A program made the translations under genes and the position numbers. A DNA stretch of 64,000 nt from Pseudoduganella ginsengisoli (GTDB lineage: Bacteria; Pseudomonadota; Gammaproteobacteria; Burkholderiales; Burkholderiaceae_D): assembly GCF_009720865.1 (NCBI RefSeq), contig NZ_WNLA01000013.1, positions 62,001-126,000 on the forward strand, written 5' to 3'. Below, one piece after another: positions 8,705 to 15,808 of the stretch (position 1 is the stretch's first letter; each line of letters opens with the position of its first letter). The notes under the pieces are model-generated. The model saw only the letters and a program-made list of their open reading frames with translations, made no database searches and was not told the DNA's origin.

Positions 8705-8880
8705 TATTCCGCCGGATCTTGCAAGGTACGGGCTTCATCGGCCCACATGATGGGGATCCCGTCACGGATCGGGAAGGCCAGGCGGTCGCCGCGGCAGATC
8801 AGTTCCTGGGCTTTTTTATCGTATTCCAATGGGCCCTTGCAAACCGGGCAGACCAGGATATCAAGCAGTCGAGCATCCAC
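8704..8880 (-). CDS. Trm112/YcaR-family zinc-ribbon-like small protein
   Basis: A 58-residue protein, MDARLLDILVCPVCKGPLEY to MWADEARTLQDPAE. It starts at GTG (8880) with GGAGA upstream. The N-terminal CPVCKGPL pair and the RDGIPIM segment are typical of the Trm112-like family found between lpxK and kdsB in proteobacteria. Its first 20 nt overlap the 3' end of lpxK and its stop overlaps the kdsB start, so the three genes are one translationally coupled unit. The precise biochemical role in bacteria is not settled. Confidence 0.9.
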   Translation of the reverse strand: MDARLLDILVCPVCKGPLEYDKKAQELICRGDRLAFPIRDGIPIMWADEARTLQDPAE

Positions 8881-9931
8881 GACATTTCTCCACTAATTGT
8901 TGAGCCAGCGCCGCATCGATACGGGCTGACACGGGCACGACCCACAAGCGTGGATCGTCCCTGAATTCTGTAAGTTGGCGACATTTTACTGCATCCTTCT
9001 CCGTCATCAAGATGACGTCGGCCGTCACGCTGTCGAATGGACGGTCGAGGAAATCATGGTGGTCCGGCAAAGCAATCTCGGCGGGATCAAAGCCGAAACC
9101 CTTCAACATCGTGAAAAAGCGCCCGGGGTTGCCGATGCCGGCAGCGGCGGCCACGGTCCAGCCCTGCTGCCTTGCCCGCGCCGCCAGGTCCGCCAGCGGC
9201 ATGGATTCCGCGCCCGTCAACCGCTCAGCCCTGTCGGCCTGCAACGTCATTTGCACGGGCATTGAGGCTGCGTTGCCTCGGCGCGTCCTGCCCTGCACGC
9301 TGGCGGCCAGGCGCGCATTGAGCTGCGGCGTATTGACCACCGTGACATCGCGCCGGCGCGACGGCTTTTCCCGCAATGGGCCGGCCGGCAACAGCCAGCC
9401 ATTGCCCACGCCACGGCCGTCAAACAAGATGATTTCCACATCGCGCTGCATGGCGTAATGCTGCAAGCCGTCATCCGCCACGAGGATATCCACCTCCGGA
9501 TGGGCTGCCAGCAGCGCCCTGCCCGCTTCGACCCGCTGGCGTCCCACCATGACGGGACAGCCGGTACGGGCGGCAATCAGCACCGGTTCATCGCCCACGT
9601 CGCGCGGCGGCGATGACGGTGTCACGGGCCGGGGACCGGATTCCTGGCTGCCAAAGCCGCGCGAAATCACGCCTGGCGTAAAGCCCGCATCGCGCAGCGC
9701 TTGCACCAGCCAGATCGTCAGCGGCGTCTTGCCCGTGCCGCCTATATAAATGTTGCCCACCACGACCACGGGAACAGGCAAGCGCTCGGATTTCAACACG
9801 CCGGCACGGAATAATTGCGCACGCAGGCCGGCCAGTCCGCCAAACAGTACGGACACCGGCCACAATGCACACGCCAGCGGGCCACGCCGCTGCCAGTTGC
9901 GGGTCAATACAGTTTCCAGCTTCGATGTCAT
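8861..9931 (-). CDS. lpxK: Tetraacyldisaccharide 4'-kinase
   Basis: Inner-membrane kinase that adds the 4'-phosphate to the lipid A disaccharide. It is 356 residues. The N-terminal hydrophobic segment (GPLACALWPVSVLFGGLAGL) is followed by the P-loop GNIYIGGTGKTP, SRGFGSQ, DVGDEPVL and ADDGLQHYAMQRDVEI, all LpxK landmarks. The N-terminus aligns with the family as I know it, so the ATG at 9931 is preferred. However, there is no Shine-Dalgarno: the bases before ATG are the T tract of the exbD terminator. Initiation and supply of transcript are therefore unusual. Confidence 0.95.
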   Translation of the reverse strand: MTSKLETVLTRNWQRRGPLACALWPVSVLFGGLAGLRAQLFRAGVLKSERLPVPVVVVGNIYIGGTGKTPLTIWLVQALRDAGFTPGVISRGFGSQESGPRPVTPSSPPRDVGDEPVLIAARTGCPVMVGRQRVEAGRALLAAHPEVDILVADDGLQHYAMQRDVEIILFDGRGVGNGWLLPAGPLREKPSRRRDVTVVNTPQLNARLAASVQGRTRRGNAASMPVQMTLQADRAERLTGAESMPLADLAARARQQGWTVAAAAGIGNPGRFFTMLKGFGFDPAEIALPDHHDFLDRPFDSVTADVILMTEKDAVKCRQLTEFRDDPRLWVVPVSARIDAALAQQLVEKCRGCSTA

Positions 9932-9965
9932 AAAAGAAAAACCGCCGCGTAGATGGCGCGGCGGT
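9932..9965 (-). terminator. Terminator after exbBD, abutting the lpxK start
   Basis: A 9-bp perfect stem ACCGCCGCG/CGCGGCGGT (9941-9949, 9957-9965) is followed on the minus strand by TTTTCTTTTA. It begins 18 bp past the exbD stop. Its T tract runs straight into the lpxK ATG. Confidence 0.9.
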
Positions 9966-9983
9966 GATAGCGGTTAGAAAAGA

Positions 9984-10415
9984 TTACTTTGCCGTACCCG
10001 TCTGCGCAGCAAACGTCAGCTTGTCAAACCCCGCCAGGCGCGCGGCTTCCATCACGTTGACCACCATCTGGTGCATCGCGAACTGGTCGGCATTGATAAT
10101 CACGACAGGCGGTTTCGCCGGATCACGCGCAGCCGCCTTCAGCGACGCCGCCAGCCCCGCCACATTCTGGAACGACACCGGCACGTTATTGACCGTGTAA
10201 TTGCCCTTGGCGTCGATGGTGACATTGATTTCATTGGCCCGCTCCGCAGCTTTTTCTGCATCGGCTGTCGGCAGCGTGATGTTCAATTCCGTGAACTTGC
10301 TATACGTGGTAGTCACCATCAGGAAGATCAGGATCACCAGCAGCACGTCGATGAACGGGATCAAATTGATCTCGGGATCTTCACGCAGGCGCCCGCGGCG
10401 GAAATTCATGGCCAT
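9984..10415 (-). CDS. exbD: ExbD/TolR-family biopolymer transport protein
   Basis: A 143-residue single-span protein that works with ExbB to couple the proton gradient to TonB-type energy transfer. The cytoplasmic N-terminus (MNFRRGRLREDPEINLIPFIDV) leads into one membrane helix (LLVILIFLMVTTTY) carrying the conserved Asp of the family (FIDVLLVILI). The rest is a periplasmic domain with the VVIINADQ pattern. It lies 3 bp after exbB. No tonB gene is next to it. Close to lpxK, this pair is a common betaproteobacterial arrangement. Confidence 0.92.
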   Translation of the reverse strand: MAMNFRRGRLREDPEINLIPFIDVLLVILIFLMVTTTYSKFTELNITLPTADAEKAAERANEINVTIDAKGNYTVNNVPVSFQNVAGLAASLKAAARDPAKPPVVIINADQFAMHQMVVNVMEAARLAGFDKLTFAAQTGTAK

Positions 10416-10418
10416 GGC

Positions 10419-11027
10419 TTAGTTCTTGCGCGAAAAGTGAACCACATCGACGAATTTCACGGCTTGCTGTTCCATCTCAATGACGAAACTGTCGACCAGT
10501 GCGCGGAAGTGGCGGTAAAACACGAGGGTTGGCATGGCAATCGCCAGGCCAAAGCCCGTGTTATACAGCGCGACGGAAATACCATGGGCCAGTTGCGCGG
10601 GATTCGTGCCGGCGCCATTTTGCGAACCAAAGATTTCAATCATGCCGACCACGGTGCCGAACAAGCCCATCAGCGGCGCCAGCGAAGCAATCGTGCCCAA
10701 GGTCGTGAGGAAACGCTCCAGCATATGGGCCACGCCGCTGCCGGATTCTTCAATGGCCTCCTTCATCACGTCGCGCGGTGCATCGACATTGCGCAGCGCT
10801 GCCGACAGCACCACGCCCAGCGGCGAACTTTGTTCCAGCTTTTGGATCACGTCCGGCGTGATATTGCCGCTGCGGTACACGCCCACCACTTCATCAAACA
10901 ATTGGCGGGGCAAGATGCGCGTGCGGCGCAAATACATCAGGCGTTCAATAATCAGGGCGGTGGCAACGATGGAAGCGAACAGCAGCGGCCAGATAGGCCA
11001 GCCTGCGGCTTGAATGATGGCGAGCAA
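10419..11027 (-). CDS. exbB: ExbB/TolQ/MotA-family proton channel protein
   Basis: Three-span inner-membrane protein forming the proton channel with ExbD. I place the start at a TTG (11027) because CAGGAG lies 6 nt upstream and the product then begins MLAIIQAAGWPIWPLLFASI, the expected N-terminus. That gives 202 residues. Conserved parts include RFLTTLGTIASLAPLMGLFGTVVGMI and GISVALYNTGFGLAIAMPTLVFYRHF. The transcript begins next to the DnaA-box-like repeat region. Confidence 0.92.
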   Translation of the reverse strand: MLAIIQAAGWPIWPLLFASIVATALIIERLMYLRRTRILPRQLFDEVVGVYRSGNITPDVIQKLEQSSPLGVVLSAALRNVDAPRDVMKEAIEESGSGVAHMLERFLTTLGTIASLAPLMGLFGTVVGMIEIFGSQNGAGTNPAQLAHGISVALYNTGFGLAIAMPTLVFYRHFRALVDSFVIEMEQQAVKFVDVVHFSRKN

Positions 11028-11151
11028 ATGAAACTCCTGAGGATAAGATTGCAGTGTTTGCAACTTCAGGCGGATGCCTAAACGCGCAATGTAGCGTGTT
11101 GCCGCGCTGTCGGCAAGTGATGGCCGTGCTGTTATTCATGCAAACTGTGCA

Positions 11152-11241
11152 TTCTGCACATTTTCTGTGGACAAAATTGTTGGCAAGCGCCTGACTTACC
11201 ACTTAAGCCTTTGATTTAAAACATTTTATTTTTACAGCACA
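11152..11241 (+). repeat. DnaA/IHF-like module 1
   Basis: TTCTGCACA, then TGTGGACAA (11166), TGTTGGCAA (11178), TTGATT (11211) within a full IHF match TAAGCCTTTGATT, and GCACA (11237). Confidence 0.8.
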
Positions 11242-11268
11242 AGTTTTAAGCAGCGCTTTGCTGTGCAC

Positions 11269-11358
11269 TTCTACACAAGTTCTGTGGAAAAAAATGTGAG
11301 CAAAGCCCGGGAATAGATATCAAGTCTTTGATTCTAATAGCTTTAATCTTCACGCTCA
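11269..11358 (+). repeat. DnaA/IHF-like module 2
   Basis: TTCTACACA, TGTGGAAAA (11283), TGTGAGCAA (11295), TTGATT (11328) within a full IHF match CAAGTCTTTGATT, and GCTCA (11354). Confidence 0.8.
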
Positions 11359-11397
11359 AAAAACAGGCAGCGCTGATGCCGGGGCAAGTGTGCAGTT

Positions 11398-11485
11398 CTC
11401 CCCACATTCTGTTGATAAGATTGTGAGCAATAGCCTTGTTGCGCACCAAACCCTTTGATTCATAAGCAATTTCTATCCACGCACA
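11398..11485 (+). repeat. DnaA/IHF-like module 3
   Basis: CTCCCCACA, TGTTGATAA (11410), TGTGAGCAA (11422), TTGATT (11455, near-match to IHF) and GCACA (11481). Confidence 0.8.
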
Positions 11486-11577
11486 AAAATTTTGCATAGG
11501 CATGTTTTCCCCACCGAAATGCCGGGTTTCCCCCACTTCCACCATGGGACTGGCGCCTTTCCAGGATAACTTCCGCA

Positions 11578-11666
11578 TTCTTCACAAAAACTGTGGACAA
11601 TATTGTGAGCAAGGCCACAATTACTACCTAACACCATGATTTATAAAGAAATTTTACAATTGCACA
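11578..11666 (+). repeat. DnaA/IHF-like module 4
   Basis: TTCTTCACA, TGTGGACAA (11592), TGTGAGCAA (11604), ATGATT (11636; 44 bp rather than 45, one base off IHF) and GCACA (11662). Confidence 0.8.
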
Positions 11667-11715
11667 AAAAATGTGCAGTTGAAAACCCGGACAACCTGCC
11701 GTCAGGTCTGTGCAC

Positions 11716-11805
11716 TTCTTCACACATTGTGTGGATAAAATTGTGAGCAATGGCCGGGACAGTGAGCTATGTCATTGATTCGTAACAAATTAGTTTTACT
11801 GCTCA
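11716..11805 (+). repeat. DnaA/IHF-like module 5
   Basis: TTCTTCACA, TGTGGATAA (11730, perfect DnaA box), TGTGAGCAA (11742), TTGATT (11775) and GCTCA (11801). Confidence 0.85.
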
Positions 11806-11877
11806 TTTTTTAATCAGGCACAGTTGTGCACTGCCGGCGGATGTTTTGCGCGGACGCACCTGTAAACCCGAGGCAAC

Positions 11878-11967
11878 TTTTGCACATCTTCTGTGGATAA
11901 AATTGTGAGCAAGCGCCACTTCCACCATGCAAGCCATTGATTTAAAACAGAAAAATTTCCATGAGTA
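11878..11967 (+). repeat. DnaA/IHF-like module 6
   Basis: TTTTGCACA, TGTGGATAA (11892, perfect DnaA box), TGTGAGCAA (11904) and TTGATT (11937) within a full IHF match CAAGCCATTGATT. The GCWCA element is degenerate here (GAGTA at 11963). Confidence 0.82.
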
Positions 11968-12022
11968 AATTTTCAGCACGGTTGATCTTATCCACCCCGC
12001 AGCGCAACATAAGCGCCGGAAG

Positions 12023-12112
12023 TTTCACACAAATTGTGTGGATAACTTTGTGCGTAACCGCCTGATGTTACCGTAAAGTATTTGATCTGTAAGGATTTTC
12101 CTGAAATGCTCA
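12023..12112 (+). repeat. DnaA/IHF-like module 7
   Basis: TTTCACACA, TGTGGATAA (12037, perfect DnaA box), TGTGCGTAA (12049), TTGATC (12082) and GCTCA (12108). Confidence 0.82.
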
Positions 12113-12238
12113 CGAATGAAGCATCGCCATTTCGCTTTAATAATCAGGAAGTTAGAAAAAAGACTTGCCAGAGTAAGTCATATATGACATAAGCATGACC
12201 CCTGCAAAAATTTGTGGACAGTTTCCTTCCCCCGGACC

Positions 12239-13591
12239 ATGACCTACTCAGATAACCAGGCCGCATCGAACGGCGTCATCACGGTTTCCGCCCTCAACCA
12301 GGCGGTTGGACGCATGCTGGAGCGCTCGTTTCCCTTGACGTGGATATCTGGGGAAATCTCGAACTTTACGCGCGCCAGTTCCGGCCACTGGTATTTCACA
12401 TTGAAAGATGACGGCGCACAGGTGCGGGCCGTCATGTTCCGCGGCCGCGCGCAATATGCGGGCTTTGTGCCCCGCGAAGGCGACAAGGTGGAAGTGCGGG
12501 CGCTGGTCACCTTGTATGCGCCACGGGGCGATTACCAGATCAATGTGGAAGCCATCCGCCGCGCCGGCGTGGGGCAACTGTTTGAAGCATTCATGCGGCT
12601 GAAGGAAAAGCTGGGCGCCGCCGGGCTGTTTGACCAGGAACGCAAGCGGGCGCTGCCCATGTTTGCCCGCACGATCGGCATTGTCACCAGCCCGCAGGCG
12701 GCTGCCCTGCGCGACGTGCTGACGGCGCTGCAGCGGCGCGCGCCCCACATTTCCGTGATTATTTATCCGACCCTGGTGCAAGGCCAGCTGGCGGCCGGGC
12801 AGATTGCCACTGCCATCGATACGGCGTCGCGCCGCGCCGAATGCGATGTGCTGATTGTGTGCCGGGGCGGCGGCAGCATTGAAGATTTATGGTGCTTCAA
12901 TGATGAAGCCGTCGCGTATGCGATTGCCAATTGCGCCATGCCCGTGATTTCCGGCGTCGGCCATGAAACGGATTTCACGATTGCCGACTTCGCGGCGGAT
13001 TTGCGGGCCGCCACGCCGACCGCGGCGGCGGAACTGGCCGCCACTCCCCGCGCCGACTGGCTGGCGTCGCTACGCGCCGATGCGGCGGACTTGCGGCGCG
13101 CCATGCAGCGCCTGCTGAACGAAGCGCAGCAAACGCTGGATAGCCACGCGCGCCGCCTGCTCAGCCCTGCCGCGCAAATCAGCCAGCAGCGCCAGCGCCT
13201 GCAAGCGCACGCGGTGGCGCTGACGCACGCGAACCGCGCGCCGGTGCGCCAGGCGCGCGTGGCGTTCGACAAACTGCACGCCCGCTGGAGCGCATGCCGC
13301 CCCGATCCCGCCGCCCTGCGCGGCCAGCTGGAGGCATTGGGCCGCCGCGCCACGCTGGCCAACCGCCGCCAGCTCGATCAGCGGCGCGACGCGCTGGCAG
13401 CGCTGTCGGCCCAGCTGGAATTGCTGAATCCCCAGCGCACCCTGGAGCGTGGCTATGCCATCGTCACGGATAAAAACGGCGCCATCGTGCGCGCACCAAG
13501 CCAATTGCACCCGAATACCACCGTTTCCGTGCGCCTGGCCGACGGCAGCGCCGACATCGGCATCGCTTCGGTGCAGCCGTCGCTGGGCTGA
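12239..13591 (+). CDS. xseA: Exodeoxyribonuclease VII large subunit
   Basis: Catalytic subunit of the single-strand-specific exonuclease ExoVII, 450 residues. The N-terminal OB-fold (ITVSALNQAVGRMLERSFP, WISGEISNF, SGHWYFTLKD) is followed by the catalytic core (IGIVTSPQAAALRDVLTAL, RRAPHISVIIYPTLVQG, CRGGGSIEDLWCFNDE, PVISGVGHETDFTIADFAAD). A long coiled coil comes next, with the closing motif NPQRTLERGYAIV. The ATG at 12239 is chosen because it gives the family's usual short leader (MTYSDNQAASNGVITVS). The ribosome site is weak. The small subunit gene xseB is not in the window. Confidence 0.96.
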   Translation: MTYSDNQAASNGVITVSALNQAVGRMLERSFPLTWISGEISNFTRASSGHWYFTLKDDGAQVRAVMFRGRAQYAGFVPREGDKVEVRALVTLYAPRGDYQINVEAIRRAGVGQLFEAFMRLKEKLGAAGLFDQERKRALPMFARTIGIVTSPQAAALRDVLTALQRRAPHISVIIYPTLVQGQLAAGQIATAIDTASRRAECDVLIVCRGGGSIEDLWCFNDEAVAYAIANCAMPVISGVGHETDFTIADFAADLRAATPTAAAELAATPRADWLASLRADAADLRRAMQRLLNEAQQTLDSHARRLLSPAAQISQQRQRLQAHAVALTHANRAPVRQARVAFDKLHARWSACRPDPAALRGQLEALGRRATLANRRQLDQRRDALAALSAQLELLNPQRTLERGYAIVTDKNGAIVRAPSQLHPNTTVSVRLADGSADIGIASVQPSLG

Positions 13592-13705
13592 TTGACATAA
13601 GCAGGGGCCAATAACGGGCATTCCAAGCGGCCAGCGACGCGAAGGTTTACAATAGTGGACGTTTCAGCAAAAATGCCTTTCTGACTCAACCATAAGGAAC
13701 CTCAC

Positions 13706-14284
13706 ATGGAACATACCCTGCCGGCTCTGCCGTATGCAATGGACGCCCTGGCGCCACACATCTCCAAAGAAACGCTGGAATACCACTACGCCAAACACCA
13801 CCAAGCGTATGTCACCAACCTGAACAACCTGATCAAGGGCACCGAGTTTGAAAACCTGTCCCTGGAAGAAATCGTCAAGAAATCGTCCGGCGGCATTTTC
13901 AACAACGCAGCCCAGGTTTGGAACCACACCTTCTACTGGAACGGCCTGAAGCCAAACGGCGGCGGCGCTCCAACCGGCGCACTGGCTGACGCCATCAACG
14001 CCAAGTGGGGTTCGTTCGAGAAGTTCAAAGAAGAGTTCACCAAATCGTGCGTGGGCAACTTCGGCTCGTCGTGGACCTGGCTGGTGAAAAAAGCTGACGG
14101 CACCGTTGACATCGTCAACACGTCGAACGCGGCAACCCCGCTGACCACCGATGCCAAAGCGCTGATCACCTGCGACCTGTGGGAACACGCTTACTACATC
14201 GACTACCGCAACCTGCGTCCGAAGTACGTTGAAAACTTCTTCGCGCTGGCAAACTGGGACTTCGCAGCCCAGAACTTCGCTTAA
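13706..14284 (+). CDS. sodB: Superoxide dismutase, Fe type
   Basis: Cytoplasmic enzyme that dismutates superoxide, 192 residues. Metal ligands His27, His74 (VWNHTFYW), Asp157 and His161 (DLWEHAYYIDYRN) are present. The iron-type context AAQVWNHTFYWNGLKPNGGG and GSSWTWLVKK favours Fe over Mn. AAGGAA lies 7 nt upstream of the ATG. Codons are markedly less GC-variable and look highly expressed. A strong bidirectional terminator follows. Confidence 0.97.
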   Translation: MEHTLPALPYAMDALAPHISKETLEYHYAKHHQAYVTNLNNLIKGTEFENLSLEEIVKKSSGGIFNNAAQVWNHTFYWNGLKPNGGGAPTGALADAINAKWGSFEKFKEEFTKSCVGNFGSSWTWLVKKADGTVDIVNTSNAATPLTTDAKALITCDLWEHAYYIDYRNLRPKYVENFFALANWDFAAQNFA

Positions 14285-14304
14285 TTGCGGATCGTGCTGC
14301 CATG

Positions 14305-14331
14305 AAAAAAGCCGGCGCTGCCGGCTTTTTT
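14305..14331. terminator. Bidirectional terminator between sodB and the convergent gene
   Basis: AAAAAAGCCGGC and GCCGGCTTTTTT form a 12-bp stem with a 3-nt loop. T runs follow on both strands between converging genes. Confidence 0.95.
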
Positions 14332-14345
14332 CTTACATTTTTTCT

Positions 14346-15104
14346 TTATCCCGCCTGTAATGTTTTTACCGTGCGGACTTCGCTTTTCTCGCCCGCCCCC
14401 GAGTTGCTGAGGCGGCTTTCCATCCGGGTCGTCACCAGGCGGTCGCCCGACAGCATATACGTGCTGCGCTCTTCCTGCCGGATGTCAAAGCTCACGACGA
14501 CGTAGGCGCGGCCCTGCATGTGCCAGTTCAACTGGCTGCCCAGTGGCGTGCCATCCGGTGCAATCCACACGTCAAACGCGCCGTCGAATTCCTTCATGTA
14601 TTTGCGTTCGCGGTCGCTCAATACCTTGACCGGCACGGTAAACGTCAGCTGGCGCGCAGGTTTCCCCTGCCATTCGCCCGCCTTCTCCGCCTTGAAGGCG
14701 GCGCGCTCGATGTTGCGCACCAGGTTTTCCGCGCCCGACACCATCGGCCGCAAATCGTCCGGCCCCATTTCCTTCAGCGCATACAGCGATGGGGTCTTGG
14801 CATTGGGATTTTTCGCGGCTGCCAGCCGGTCCGCATCCATCCGCGCCAGCAAATCGCGGCCATACTGCAGCCGCAAGCCTTGCGCGCCATCTTCCACGTG
14901 CACGGCAGCGCTGCCCGCATATTCATCGGCGTCCGCTCCCTCGCCCACCTTGCGCGACGTTTCCGTCTTCAGCACGCCTTTCAGCGGCGTGCTGGCCTGC
15001 AGGCGCTGCAGCGCGCTTTTCAAATCCGCCAGGCCATCGGCGCGCGCCATGCCCAACGGCGCCGCCAGCATCGCGCCCAGCAGTGCTGCATACATTACGC
15101 GCAT
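14346..15104 (-). CDS. Secreted protein of unknown function next to an ABC transporter
   Basis: A 252-residue protein with a signal peptide (MRVMYAALLGAMLAAPLGMARA) and GGAAGG upstream of the ATG. The mature part is predicted periplasmic with alternating beta-rich segments (SQLNWHMQGRAYVVVSFDI, STYMLSGDRLVTTRMESRLS). I do not recognise a family. Its start overlaps the end of the ABC ATPase gene by 10 nt, so it is translated with the ATPase and permease and may act with them in the envelope. Confidence 0.78.
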   Translation of the reverse strand: MRVMYAALLGAMLAAPLGMARADGLADLKSALQRLQASTPLKGVLKTETSRKVGEGADADEYAGSAAVHVEDGAQGLRLQYGRDLLARMDADRLAAAKNPNAKTPSLYALKEMGPDDLRPMVSGAENLVRNIERAAFKAEKAGEWQGKPARQLTFTVPVKVLSDRERKYMKEFDGAFDVWIAPDGTPLGSQLNWHMQGRAYVVVSFDIRQEERSTYMLSGDRLVTTRMESRLSNSGAGEKSEVRTVKTLQAG

Positions 15105-15796
15105 AACGCTTCCTTCCTCGGATGCAATTCACCGGTCAGGCGGCCCGCCGCCATCGTGACGATACGGCCGCAGCGCGCGGCAATGGCGGAATCGTGCGTG
15201 ACCAGCACCAAGGTCGAGCCCCGCTCGCGGTTCAGCGCAAACATCAGTTGCATGACCGCTTCGCCGGTGGCGGCGTCAAGGCTGCCGGTCGGCTCGTCGG
15301 CAAACAGCAGCGGCGGTTCCGCAACGAAGGCGCGCGCCAGCGCCACGCGCTGCTGCTCGCCGCCCGACAGGAATTTCGGATAATGCTTCAAGCGGCTGGC
15401 CAATCCGACCCGTTCCAGCATGGCTTCCGCCTTGGTACGGGCCGCGCTGTCTCCGCGCAATTCCAGCGGCAGCATGACATTTTCCAGCGCCGTCAAATGT
15501 GGCAACAGCTGGAACGACTGGAATACGAAACCCAGGTTCGCTTGACGGAATTGCGCGCGGCCATCTTCATCGAGCGCGAAGATATCTTTTTGCGCAAGTG
15601 TCACGGTGCCGGAAGTCGGCGTATCGAGCCCCGCCAAAATGCCCAGCAGCGTGGACTTGCCAGACCCGGACGCCCCCACGATGGCCACTGTTTCGCCGGC
15701 CGCCACGGAAAAGCCGACGTCATCGAGGATGGTCAGCTCGCCGGTGGCGTCCTGCACCTGCTTGCCCAGTTCACGAACTTCAATGATGTTACCCAT
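15095..15796 (-). CDS. ABC transporter ATP-binding protein (YbbA/LolD/MacB type)
   Basis: 233-residue ATPase. Walker A is GASGSGKST, the Q-loop is FVFQSFQLLPHLTALENVMLPLEL, the signature is LSGGEQQRVALARAF, Walker B is LLFADEPTGSLD and the switch His is in VTHD. The extended Q-loop sequence is typical of the LolD/MacB/YbbA group that works with FtsX-type permeases and extracts or moves envelope lipids rather than importing solutes. AGGAGA lies upstream of the ATG. The partner permease gene ends 12 bp upstream. Confidence 0.92.
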   Translation of the reverse strand: MGNIIEVRELGKQVQDATGELTILDDVGFSVAAGETVAIVGASGSGKSTLLGILAGLDTPTSGTVTLAQKDIFALDEDGRAQFRQANLGFVFQSFQLLPHLTALENVMLPLELRGDSAARTKAEAMLERVGLASRLKHYPKFLSGGEQQRVALARAFVAEPPLLFADEPTGSLDAATGEAVMQLMFALNRERGSTLVLVTHDSAIAARCGRIVTMAAGRLTGELHPRKEALCA

Positions 15797-15808
15797 AATG
15801 TCTCCTGC

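Larger units (their letters stand above)
11152..12112. repeat. Seven-copy array of spaced DnaA-box/IHF-like modules (non-coding)
   Basis: The 1.2-kb gap between exbB (leftward) and xseA (rightward) has no credible gene. It carries seven copies of one module. In every copy TGTGGATAA or a 1-2 base variant is followed after 3 bp by TGTGAGCAA or a variant (12-bp register). TTGATT or a one-base variant starts 45 bp after the first box (44 in copy 4). In six copies GCACA or GCTCA starts 26 bp after that. Each pair is preceded by a convergent TTNTNCACA-like box. TGTGGATAA is the DnaA box; YAANNNNTTGATW is the IHF consensus read on this strand. Sequence between the elements is not conserved. Copies are 117-182 bp apart. 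Confidence 0.9.

Noticed and set aside
11246..11578. 110-codon open frame inside the repeat array
   Set aside because: No ribosome site or family. It spans parts of three repeat modules, whose conservation is in spaced DNA elements rather than codons.
11030..12238. Calling the array the chromosomal oriC
   Set aside because: No dnaA, dnaN, gyrB, rpmH or parAB nearby, and the regular repeated modules with IHF-like sites are unlike typical beta-proteobacterial oriC. Left as an open possibility only.
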